Assembly: GCA_902767005.1 (NCBI GenBank)
Contig: CACXFY010000183.1
Location: forward strand, 1-7,379
Length of the DNA: 7,379 bases
DNA from: an uncultured Erysipelotrichaceae bacterium
GTDB lineage: Bacteria > Bacillota_I > Bacilli_A > RF39 > UBA660
Direction: 5' to 3'
In this document: positions 1 through 7,379 of the stretch, one piece after another
Layout: each line of letters begins with the position of its first letter
How positions within the stretch are numbered: position 1 is the first letter of the stretch
Made by a program: the position numbers and the translations under genes
The notes under the pieces: generated by a model
The model's database searches: none
Seen by the model: only the letters and a program-made list of their open reading frames with translations
Told to the model about the DNA's origin: nothing

Positions 1-3000
1 AAACTACTACTCATAAATACTACTAAATCAGAATAATTAATACTATATACATTACGCATCTTTAAGTAATTATCATCACCCATAAACTCAGTAAGTATAT
101 GACGAGAAGTCTTTTCCTCAAAATTACCAAAAGTAGGATTAATGAAGAAATTAATATCAACATCTATATCTTGTTTAAGCTTATTCTTAATCTTCATTAA
201 ATATATTTTAGCTGTATCCTCTAATGGAACAAACTCTGTAACTTCATGTACAAATTCATGTGTTTCACTCTCTAATATAGAATAACCAAATCCATGTGTA
301 CATTTCTCTGGATCAAACACTCTTCCATTGAATTTAAATCCTTCACTCTTATCATTAACAATCATTTCATTAGTCCATGACGTTATTTTAAATTCTGAAG
401 AGTTATATCCATAAGTAAATCCATTACCATTATTAGTAACTATAGTACCAAACTTCTTATTCGCAATAACATTACTCCAAGGCATAGGCGTATCTTTATT
501 ATAAATAACATACTCACGACCATGATTCTTAAAGCCACCATATCCATTATCACAAGTAATTCTGTCCTTAATAGTCATCTTAACATTATCTTCATTTTGT
601 CTAGTTGGATAATCATTAATCCTATTATTATTTTGAAGATCAGCAACAGCTTCTTCTAATGATATTCTCTTATCAAGTATAAACTTAATTCTTGGTACTA
701 TATCAAGTAAACTCTTCTCTTCATGAGTAATATCACTACTATCTATTACATATATACCACCTGGTGTATGATAGAAAGAATTAACTGTATACATCCTATA
801 TTTTTCTTCTTCTATTACTTTATTAATTACTTTTGAATACTCTTCATTCTCGTTATTAACAATAACTACATCTACAAATACGGAAGAATTCTTATAATAC
901 TCAAAAGCTTTTAATATTTCATAAATAAATCCTAAATCACTTATATCACTTATTTCTACTAATATAATTGGTCTATCTCCACTTACTCCAAACTTCCATA
1001 AACCAGTTTGACCTAAAGCATTACGTCTAAGTAAAGTATTTCTCTCTTCACTAACACTTATCTTAGTAGTCTGATATAAATAATTAAGCATAATATTATA
1101 AGTACGCATTTCTTTTCCAGTTAAATTCATATTCTTGACATTAACAACATTCATTAAGTTAGCCATTCTATAAGCCTTCTTAATCTTTTCAGTACTATCA
1201 TATGCCTGAATAATATCTTTTATTTGTTCTCTACTACGTCCAAAACCAGCTATCAAATAAACACTCTTTCTACTATTAGCTGGAACAGTAATAGTACTTC
1301 TAATAGACATAACTGGATCTAGATTTTCTCCAGCATAATCAGATAACTCACCATCTAAAGCAATAGCTTCATTTAATTCATGATTTCTACCAATAAATCT
1401 AGCTCTTTCAGTTTCATAAGAGAATACTGTTTCTTCATCTGGAATATATAATCTAGTAAACATATAACTATTTACATTAGATTCTCCTCTACCTTTTCTC
1501 TTCGCAATTAAACTATTACTTTCTTTATCAAATTCTGTGCTTACAAATAAATTATTAAATACTTTATGACTAACATCATCCATATTATCTGATAGAATTG
1601 GTTCAGTATAAGTAGTAAGTTCTAACTTCTTATCACTATCGCTATCATTTTTAAAAGTTACTTTTCTAATCTCAGCATGATATGCATTACTAACTACAAT
1701 TTCTGTAGTAGTAGTAATATCTTGATCACGTCTAATATACTTAATCTTATCAGCACTAAATACTACATCATATTTATCAGGATTAACATTCATAGGAGCA
1801 TAAGTATTACTCCAAATATAATTATTCTTTAAGTTCTTAATAAACATAAATATACCGTAGTCTTGTTCAGTAACTTTACGATATCTATTTAATTGTAATG
1901 TTCTATATCTAGAAAAACTATTACCTCTATCATTCATAAGTAACATATATTTCTTATTAGATAATACTGATACTTCTGGTAAATAAGAAATATATCCAAA
2001 TGATCTAATATCATTTTCAATAGTTTCCTTATCATAATCATACTTTTTATAACTAGCCATCTTAAGATCAATACTAGTTTGAACTTGTACTTTTTCTTTT
2101 AATAATATATCAAATGTCTTAATATTAACATTTCTATGGAAATAATTCTTAACACATTCTGGTTTTAAGTAGTTAGCGAATCCCATTAAACTCATTCCTT
2201 GATGGTGAGCAAAATAAGAAAGTACTACTCCTTTATTATCATAATCATATGCTTCATAGAAACCATAAGTAGAATATAATCCTAAATCTTTAAATTTAAT
2301 TAAGTTATCATATACATCTTCTGGGAATAATTCTAAAGCCATAATAGATGAATATGGACTAAGGACTATTCTATTATCCATATCTTCTTTTGCTTTCAAA
2401 TATGGAGTTGCAAAAGCTTTATACTTATAATTTAATGAATTATCTAACTCATTATAAGCACTTTCACTAATACCCCAAGGTAATCTATGAGAAACACTAT
2501 TAATATATTCTTTTTGACAGAAATGAGCAAAATGATAACTCTCATCAAGTAATGTATTAGGATAATTCTTCATATATAGAAGTGGCATATAATATTCAAA
2601 ACTAGTACCACTCCAAGAAATAAGTCCTTTTTGTTTCTTATATAAAGTCAAACTCTTATCTAAACTAAACCAATGCTTACTAGGAACATCAGAAAATGCA
2701 ATCGCAAGATATGATGTTAATCTAGATTCACTAGCAAACTTGTTGTAATTATAGATTGATAACTTACCTTCATCACCATCATAACCAATACTAAATACAT
2801 TCTTATTAGTATATAACTTTTTAAAGTTAGTATTATTAATAATCTTATCGCATAGTTTTACTAATTTTTCTTCTTCAACACTATCTAAGAATTCTCTCGC
2901 AATTACAACACTCGCAACAAAATTACCAGAGTCTACTGTCGATACAAAGAATGGCTGCAACACCTTTTTAGTACTAATATTATACCAATTGTATAAATGA

Positions 3001-5945
3001 CCATTCCATTTCTCTAAACTATCTACACTAGTAATAATCTTACTTAATAAATCTATAGCTTCATCTTTGTCAATAAATTCTAACTCATATGCTGAAACAA
3101 CACTAGTCAAAGAGAAACCAATAGCTGTTGGCGAAGTTCTATGATCCGCTCTATCTTCTCTGTTCTCTTGATAATTATCTGGAATTAAATAATTATTATC
3201 TTCAGTTAAATTATCAGCAAAGTACTTCCAAGTACGATGAGCCATCTCTTTTAAATCTTCTAATTTCTTTTCTCTTAAAATAGGTGTCTTTAAATCAATA
3301 TCTCTACTTACAAAATACATTACAAATGGAGCACTAATAAATACTACACCAAGAACAATAGAATAAATATTAAATATTATAATACCTACTACAATTAATA
3401 CTACACCAAGTACTAAATTAAGTAAGAAATTACGACAATAATTACCTAAAGTATTCTTCATACTCTTTTCAGCATCTTCTGCCGTAATCCAATTAAGTAA
3501 ATTCTTATGACTAATTAATAATCTATATAAAGTTCTAAAGAATGCATCTAAATACATCCTAGAATAATATGGTAAAGTAGCAAATACTATATAACTTCTA
3601 AATAATATACTCTTACTACCAAATACTAAATTCTTATAATAAACAGTTTGTCTTTCTCTATTAGTATTATATCTTTTACCATATAAGAAGAATAATATTG
3701 GAACAGCTATCTCTAATATTACAAATAAATACCAAATATATGGATTCTTACTAATAAATGTTGAACATAATAACATTAATAATAATCCAAATGGTAAAAA
3801 CATACGTACAATATTATCAAATATTTTATACTTACCCAATAAATTAATAGGATTCTTAACTTTCTCTTTTTTGAAATTTCTAACTTTTGGAAATAACCAA
3901 GAAATAATTTGTACATCTCCTCTAGCCCAACGATGTTGTCTAGTAGTATCAGTTAAGAATTTAGATGGGAAATCATCAATTAATTCAATATCAGAAACAT
4001 AACCACATCTAATATAATTACCTTCTAATAAGTCATGAGAAAGAATTAAGTTTTCAGGTAAAGTATCATCAAGTACTTTATCATATACTTCCAAATCATA
4101 AATACCTTTACCTACAAAGCTACCTTCTCTAAAGTTATCTTGATACACATTTGGAACAATAGATGAATATGTATCAAAACCACCTATACCAGCAAATATT
4201 TGACTATATAAACTCTTATTAGTAGCCTCTATATCAACACTTACTCTCGGTTGCATTAAACCATATCCACGTATTACTTTAGTACCTTCTTTATTAAGTA
4301 CTGGTCTATTTAAAGGATGGGCCATACAACCAACTAAATTAAGAGCTGTATTAAGTACTAATCTTGTATCAGTATCTAATGTAATAACATATTTAATACC
4401 AAGATTAGTATCCTTTAATGTATTCATATTAAAGTATTTACCTTCATCTATCTTTTTACCTAATAATACTTTATTAAAATGAATTAAAGCACCACGTTTT
4501 CTTTCATATCCAAGGAATTGATTTTCTCCCTCATTCCAAACTCTTTTACGATAAATATAATAGAATAATTCCTTCTTATATTTTTTATTTAGTTTCTCAG
4601 CATACTCTTTACCATAATTAGCTAACTCTTCATCGTAATCTTCTATTTGTTTAGAACTAGCTCTTACATCTCCTAATAAAGTAAAGTATAAATTATTACT
4701 CTTATTAATAATATAGAATGTTTCTAAAATATCAAACATCTCTTTAATCTTATCTTTATTAGACACAATAGTAGGAATAACTACCATAGTACGACTATCA
4801 TTAGGAATACCTTTTGTAAAGTCTAATTTAGGAAGTACGTATGCCCTCACTACTCTAATTAATATTTGATTATATATTTGTAAAAATAACTGACTAACTG
4901 GAATAAGTATTATTATGAATCCTAACCATCTAGGATTAATAAACCATTTAGATATAATAAAACTAATAACAACACTAACCATTAATAATGTCGCTATATA
5001 AAGAAAAACTCTAACTCCTTTATTACGTCTTTTAAATAGTGAAAAACCTACATGTTGATCACTATCTTTCATAATACTTTCTAAGTAACTTAATTCATCA
5101 GTATGATGTCTCTTACTAAGTTTTAGCAATCTCTTACGATATAAATCTTTAGAAGAATCAGTCATATCCCCATAATATTCATCTTTTAAGAATAGTTTTT
5201 CAGTACAAGAAACCTTCTCATATAAATCAACATTACTAAATTCAAAGAATTCTTTTAAATCATTGAATATATTAGAAATTAATAAGTCATTTTCCATTCT
5301 CTCTTGATGTTCATTATTGATTATTTCTTTTAAACTTAAACCTCTTTCTTCTAAGAATTCATTTAAGCCTTTAAATAAAGTAGTACTTCTCTCTCCTAAG
5401 TCATTAAAACGACTATTTAATTCATAAACATAATAATTTCCATTACTAGAAATATAATCACTACCAATAAAATCACTTAACTCTATTGTATCTTTATTTT
5501 TACTCTTAATAATATCTGTAATATTCTCTTTATCTACCAATTTTGAATATTCACTTAAACATAAAGAATTCAATCTATCAGTATACATAAATATTAAAGC
5601 TGGTTTAATACAATTAAGTTGTCTATAAGTAAAATAAGTATCATTATCTTTTTGATATTTTTTTATTTCTTCTACTAATATTTTAAAACTAATATTAAAA
5701 TTATGTTTTATAACTATTTCTTTAAGTACAGGATAAATATGACTAATATTCTTTAAACCTTTATTAATCTTTTTTCTATCTAAAACTATAGCCTGTTTAT
5801 GTTCTACTAATAAATAAAAATTATCTATTAACCATTCATTAGTAATACCTACATACTCTTTCTTCTTGGTTTTATTAACTAGATAATTATAATACTCATT
5901 AATATCATTAAAATCCTTAATAAACTTTTTATAAACATTAGCCAT
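1..5945 (-). CDS. ndvB: Cyclic beta-1,2-glucan synthase-type protein (GT84-GH189-GH94 family), 3' end outside window
   Basis: The reading frame is open for 1981 codons from an ATG at 5945-5943 to the window edge; no stop is reached. Known NdvB/Cgs proteins are about 2,800 residues, so roughly 850 are missing. Visible in order: a soluble N-terminal region (NEWLIDNFYLL near residue 44); two membrane helices (about 313-332 and 340-358); a GT84 domain (about 385-700) with LLGD (D426), LDTDT (D524, D526), SHDLLEG (D638) and QHRWARGD (Q670-W673); more hydrophobic segments (about 711-757, 782-808, 839-878); a PF10091/GH189-like domain (about 900-1290) with DSG (D1005), PWGISES (E1161), YGFYEAYDY (E1231) and AHHQGMS (H1247, H1248); a beta-sandwich (about 1315-1580); a GLWKFGVSGDRP segment (D1657); and part of a second sandwich (from about 1797; W1857). 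The family polymerises UDP-glucose into beta-1,2-glucan at the membrane and cyclises it; the phosphorylase domain trims length. The symbol is family-level: the product in this organism is inferred. Nothing visible looks broken. Confidence 0.93.
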   Translation of the reverse strand, partial: MANVYKKFIKDFNDINEYYNYLVNKTKKKEYVGITNEWLIDNFYLLVEHKQAIVLDRKKINKGLKNISHIYPVLKEIVIKHNFNISFKILVEEIKKYQKDNDTYFTYRQLNCIKPALIFMYTDRLNSLCLSEYSKLVDKENITDIIKSKNKDTIELSDFIGSDYISSNGNYYVYELNSRFNDLGERSTTLFKGLNEFLEERGLSLKEIINNEHQERMENDLLISNIFNDLKEFFEFSNVDLYEKVSCTEKLFLKDEYYGDMTDSSKDLYRKRLLKLSKRHHTDELSYLESIMKDSDQHVGFSLFKRRNKGVRVFLYIATLLMVSVVISFIISKWFINPRWLGFIIILIPVSQLFLQIYNQILIRVVRAYVLPKLDFTKGIPNDSRTMVVIPTIVSNKDKIKEMFDILETFYIINKSNNLYFTLLGDVRASSKQIEDYDEELANYGKEYAEKLNKKYKKELFYYIYRKRVWNEGENQFLGYERKRGALIHFNKVLLGKKIDEGKYFNMNTLKDTNLGIKYVITLDTDTRLVLNTALNLVGCMAHPLNRPVLNKEGTKVIRGYGLMQPRVSVDIEATNKSLYSQIFAGIGGFDTYSSIVPNVYQDNFREGSFVGKGIYDLEVYDKVLDDTLPENLILSHDLLEGNYIRCGYVSDIELIDDFPSKFLTDTTRQHRWARGDVQIISWLFPKVRNFKKEKVKNPINLLGKYKIFDNIVRMFLPFGLLLMLLCSTFISKNPYIWYLFVILEIAVPILFFLYGKRYNTNRERQTVYYKNLVFGSKSILFRSYIVFATLPYYSRMYLDAFFRTLYRLLISHKNLLNWITAEDAEKSMKNTLGNYCRNFLLNLVLGVVLIVVGIIIFNIYSIVLGVVFISAPFVMYFVSRDIDLKTPILREKKLEDLKEMAHRTWKYFADNLTEDNNYLIPDNYQENREDRADHRTSPTAIGFSLTSVVSAYELEFIDKDEAIDLLSKIITSVDSLEKWNGHLYNWYNISTKKVLQPFFVSTVDSGNFVASVVIAREFLDSVEEEKLVKLCDKIINNTNFKKLYTNKNVFSIGYDGDEGKLSIYNYNKFASESRLTSYLAIAFSDVPSKHWFSLDKSLTLYKKQKGLISWSGTSFEYYMPLLYMKNYPNTLLDESYHFAHFCQKEYINSVSHRLPWGISESAYNELDNSLNYKYKAFATPYLKAKEDMDNRIVLSPYSSIMALELFPEDVYDNLIKFKDLGLYSTYGFYEAYDYDNKGVVLSYFAHHQGMSLMGFANYLKPECVKNYFHRNVNIKTFDILLKEKVQVQTSIDLKMASYKKYDYDKETIENDIRSFGYISYLPEVSVLSNKKYMLLMNDRGNSFSRYRTLQLNRYRKVTEQDYGIFMFIKNLKNNYIWSNTYAPMNVNPDKYDVVFSADKIKYIRRDQDITTTTEIVVSNAYHAEIRKVTFKNDSDSDKKLELTTYTEPILSDNMDDVSHKVFNNLFVSTEFDKESNSLIAKRKGRGESNVNSYMFTRLYIPDEETVFSYETERARFIGRNHELNEAIALDGELSDYAGENLDPVMSIRSTITVPANSRKSVYLIAGFGRSREQIKDIIQAYDSTEKIKKAYRMANLMNVVNVKNMNLTGKEMRTYNIMLNYLYQTTKISVSEERNTLLRRNALGQTGLWKFGVSGDRPIILVEISDISDLGFIYEILKAFEYYKNSSVFVDVVIVNNENEEYSKVINKVIEEEKYRMYTVNSFYHTPGGIYVIDSSDITHEEKSLLDIVPRIKFILDKRISLEEAVADLQNNNRINDYPTRQNEDNVKMTIKDRITCDNGYGGFKNHGREYVIYNKDTPMPWSNVIANKKFGTIVTNNGNGFTYGYNSSEFKITSWTNEMIVNDKSEGFKFNGRVFDPEKCTHGFGYSILESETHEFVHEVTEFVPLEDTAKIYLMKIKNKLKQDIDVDINFFINPTFGNFEEKTSRHILTEFMGDDNYLKMRNVYSINYSDLVVFMSSS

Positions 5946-5952
5946 AAATAAA

Positions 5953-5962
5953 CACTCCTCTT
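5953..5962 (-). promoter_or_regulatory. Ribosome binding site of the glucan synthase gene
   Basis: On the minus strand the sequence reads AAGAGGAGTG, a strong Shine-Dalgarno match, followed after a short AT-rich spacer by ATG at 5945-5943. The match fixes this ATG as the start, and the family's conserved N-terminal region (NEWLIDNF) follows within about 45 residues, as expected. Confidence 0.88.
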
Positions 5963-5967
5963 AAAAA

Positions 5968-5976
5968 AGTATAACA
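5968..5976 (-). promoter_or_regulatory. Extended -10 promoter for the glucan synthase gene
   Basis: The minus strand reads TGTTATACT, which fits the extended -10 pattern TGnTATAAT with one mismatch. At the normal -35 distance (about 5991-5996) there is only a weak TAGTTA, consistent with an extended -10 promoter that depends little on a -35 box. Transcription would start near 5961-5962, giving a leader of about 17 bases that is almost entirely the ribosome binding site. The promoter lies just downstream of the terminator of the preceding gene, so the glucan synthase probably has its own transcription unit. No operator or riboswitch fits in this space. Confidence 0.6.
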
Positions 5977-6008
5977 TAAAAGTCCAATAATAACTACTAT
6001 ATAGACAC

Positions 6009-6035
6009 AAAAAAAAGAATGATTAAATCATTCTT
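6009..6035 (-). terminator. Rho-independent terminator after the thioester adhesin gene
   Basis: A perfect 9-bp hairpin is formed by AAGAATGAT (6035-6027 on the minus strand) and its complement at 6023-6015, with a 3-base loop. On the minus strand it runs into eight T residues (6016-6009, the first two also in the stem). It begins six bases after the stop codon of the upstream gene at 6044-6042. The stem is AT-rich with only two G-C pairs, typical of low-GC genomes, so termination may be incomplete. Confidence 0.85.
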
Positions 6036-6041
6036 CTTATA

Positions 6042-6155
6042 TTATCCTCTCTTTTTTTGTAATTGAAACATAGTTCCACCAAGTCCACCGATTAATGAAG
6101 CCCCAATCATAATTGAGAATAAACCATCAAATGGACCCACTCCAGTATTTGGTAC
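6042..6155 (-). other. C-terminal cell-wall sorting signal (VPNTG type)
   Basis: VPNTG is encoded at 6155-6141 and is followed by a mainly hydrophobic stretch of about 25 residues (rich in Ile, Leu, Gly, Phe and Met) and the positively charged end KKRG before the stop. This is the three-part layout recognised by sortases, which cut between Thr and Gly. A Val-Pro-Asn proline-rich approach (VVPVP) precedes the site. Whether the host's sortase accepts V in place of L cannot be seen here. Confidence 0.75.
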
Positions 6156-7379
6156 AGGTACAACTTGTGCTTCACATTGAGCCTTGTATTCACTAGCAGT
6201 AACTAATTGTCCTTGTGAACCATAATATTGATTATCATAGATTTCACAAATATGAACACATTGTTTTAAATAATCAGCTTGACTAACTACCAAACCATCT
6301 CTACCAAAATAATTACCATTTACATTCTCACAATAATGTTTTTCACATTGTACAACGTAATTATCATAAGTAGTAATTTCTCCAGCCTTATCAAAATATT
6401 GATTAGCTACTTTTTCACAATAATGCTTTTTACAAGTTAATTCGAAAGTTTCATTATCTGTAATCTTTCCATTTTCATCATAATATTCATGATTATAGTA
6501 TATACATTTATGTACACAACTAGCTTCATAACTAGCTTGATCAGTATCTCTACCTTCTTTATCAAAATAATGATCACCTATAATTTCACAACTATGTTTC
6601 TTGCAAGTTAATTCAAATGTAGAAGAGTCAGTTACTTTTCCATTAGCATCATAGTAAGTACCATTAACTACTTCGCAAGATCTTTTTTCTGGCACTGCTG
6701 TTAAAGTAACACTCTTAGTAATTGTTTTTTCATTTCTAACTAATACTATTAATTCTTGTTGTTCACTATTACCAGTAGAATATCTCTCTATTGTATTATA
6801 AGTACCAGTTGCTGTTGCCTTAAGAGTAACACTAACTTTACTATTAACACTATCAACTGGAATAACTATATAATTACTTGTTCCACTTGTTTCTATCTTA
6901 GCTCCACTAGGTGCATTTAATAATTGGTATTTTACATTATTTTTAATGTTACTAGCATTAACAGTAATAACACCAGATTTATAATATCTACCATCACTTG
7001 TTAATGATAAGTTACCAATATTAGTACTCATACTTAAACTTGGTTGTTTAGAAGTATAATTACGATTTCTAGCAGCTTCACTAGCTAAAGCTTTTGACTT
7101 CTTAACAACACTATATCCTGGATTACTAACAAAATAATCTGGAATATATTGACTGTTATATTGCCATATAGCAAGTTGTGTAGCTAAGTATTCTTCATTA
7201 CTTGTTCCTGTCTTCTCCAATAAATATAATAGACCACCATCATTCATATCCTTTTTATAACTTAATGATGCTCCTACTTCTGGTCCATTTCTACGTGGTG
7301 TGATACAAAATGCGTATCCTTTGTTAGTGTAAAATTTAGTATTAGTTTTTGATCCTGTTGTAATCTTTGTTTTTTTAGT
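6042..7379 (-). CDS. Thioester-domain (TQXA/TED) surface adhesin with Cys repeats and VPNTG sorting signal, 5' end outside window
   Basis: The frame is open from the window edge at 7379 to the TAA at 6044-6042, giving 445 visible residues; the true start and signal peptide lie upstream. Residues 1-100 resemble a Cys-Gln thioester domain: YAFCI carries the cysteine (visible residue 25, codon 7307-7305), and ATQLAIW carries the TQXA-type glutamine (residue 68, codon 7178-7176). In this family the two side chains form an internal thioester that can bond covalently to host or matrix proteins. Residues about 114-230 look beta-rich and immunoglobulin-like, with no family recognised. Residues 235-405 are six cysteine repeats, probably a stalk. 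The C terminus has VPNTG (409-413), a hydrophobic stretch and a KKRG tail, the layout of a sortase cell-wall anchor, with Val in place of the usual Leu. An ATG at 7247-7245 is internal and would discard the thioester cysteine. Adhesin function is inferred from family; the ligand is unknown. Confidence 0.85.
   Translation of the reverse strand, partial: TKKTKITTGSKTNTKFYTNKGYAFCITPRRNGPEVGASLSYKKDMNDGGLLYLLEKTGTSNEEYLATQLAIWQYNSQYIPDYFVSNPGYSVVKKSKALASEAARNRNYTSKQPSLSMSTNIGNLSLTSDGRYYKSGVITVNASNIKNNVKYQLLNAPSGAKIETSGTSNYIVIPVDSVNSKVSVTLKATATGTYNTIERYSTGNSEQQELIVLVRNEKTITKSVTLTAVPEKRSCEVVNGTYYDANGKVTDSSTFELTCKKHSCEIIGDHYFDKEGRDTDQASYEASCVHKCIYYNHEYYDENGKITDNETFELTCKKHYCEKVANQYFDKAGEITTYDNYVVQCEKHYCENVNGNYFGRDGLVVSQADYLKQCVHICEIYDNQYYGSQGQLVTASEYKAQCEAQVVPVPNTGVGPFDGLFSIMIGASLIGGLGGTMFQLQKKRG
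6165..6677 (-). repeat. Six tandem cysteine-framed protein repeats (28-29 residues each)
   Basis: Six units start at 6677, 6590, 6506, 6419, 6332 and 6248 on the minus strand. In every unit the first and last cysteines are exactly 24 residues apart; the consensus is roughly C-E-x(5)-Y-[YF]-[DG]-x2-G-x-[VIL]-[TSD]-x(4)-[YF]-x3-C. Neighbouring units join through CKKHSC, CVHKC, CKKHYC, CEKHYC and CVHIC, so every junction has a histidine between two cysteines. Units 1 and 3 are closest to each other (both carry TFELTCKKH). The likely role is a rigid, disulfide- or metal-stabilised stalk between the adhesive head and the wall anchor. That role is inference; no named repeat family is claimed. Confidence 0.88.
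7176..7307 (-). other. Thioester cross-link core (Cys to Gln) of the adhesin domain
   Basis: The segment runs from the cysteine of YAFCI to the glutamine of ATQLAIW, 43 residues apart. The TQLAIW motif, with a Trp two residues after the TQxA Ala, is the signature of TQXA/thioester-domain surface proteins. The cysteine sits after a short beta-type stretch (NKGYAFC), as in that family. Thioester formation itself is inferred from the motifs. Confidence 0.75.

Noticed and set aside
1..1200. Truncated or decayed glucan synthase
   Set aside because: The frame is uninterrupted to the edge and conserved family motifs continue to within about 100 codons of it, so the gene is cut by the window, not broken.
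5982..5987. TTGGAC as a -35 box for the glucan synthase promoter
   Set aside because: It lies only 8 bases from the TATACT -10 element, far short of the usual 16-18, so the extended -10 reading is preferred.
6009..6058. Bidirectional terminator (T-run at 6051-6058 on the plus strand)
   Set aside because: No plus-strand gene reaches this point. The T-run is separated from the hairpin and encodes the Lys-rich C-terminal tail of the surface protein on the other strand.
7245..7247. ATG as the start of the surface-protein gene
   Set aside because: The frame continues upstream without a stop to the window edge and encodes the thioester-domain cysteine. The AAGGA before this ATG is only one base away from it, too close for a ribosome binding site. 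No signal peptide would follow.
1..7379. Reassigned genetic code (UGA as tryptophan, as in some Mollicutes)
   Set aside because: Conserved tryptophans (for example in QHRW, PWGIS and QLAIW) are encoded by TGG and no in-frame TGA was met, so nothing supports reassignment.
1..7379. CRISPR array, insertion sequence, tRNA or rRNA
   Set aside because: The only regular repeats are the protein-coding cysteine units, which diverge at DNA level and have no spacers. No inverted-repeat-flanked transposase or structured RNA gene was recognised.

Overview
The window is very AT-rich DNA (G+C well under one third by eye). All recognisable genes lie on the minus strand, so transcription runs from position 7379 towards 1. 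Strong AGGAGG-type ribosome binding, TTA/AGA/AAT-biased codons, standard stop codons and a sortase-type C-terminal signal suggest a low-GC Gram-positive bacterium (Bacillota, possibly one of the uncultured gut Bacilli/Clostridia lineages). That placement is an inference; no marker gene is present.

Layout in the direction of transcription. (1) Positions 7379-6042 hold the 3' part of a gene for a cell-surface protein. It has a thioester (TQXA/TED-type) adhesin domain with both cross-link residues visible, then a beta-rich middle region, six tandem cysteine repeats of 28-29 residues, and a VPNTG-hydrophobic-KKRG sorting signal. Its 5' end, presumably with the signal peptide, lies outside the window. 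(2) Positions 6041-5946 are a compact intergenic region with a rho-independent terminator, an extended -10 promoter and a ribosome binding site. (3) Positions 5945-1 hold the first 1981 codons of a giant gene for a cyclic beta-1,2-glucan synthase-type protein (NdvB/Cgs family). The GT84 glycosyltransferase, membrane segments, GH189-type (PF10091) cyclisation domain, first beta-sandwich and part of the second beta-sandwich are visible. The GH94 phosphorylase barrel and stop codon should lie beyond position 1.

Both products are predicted to act at the cell surface: one as a covalent host- or matrix-binding adhesin, the other as a membrane enzyme making beta-1,2-glucan. The terminator and promoter between them imply separate transcription, so a functional link is only suggested by position. 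The plus strand shows no gene, and no RNA gene, insertion sequence, CRISPR array or prophage sequence was seen.
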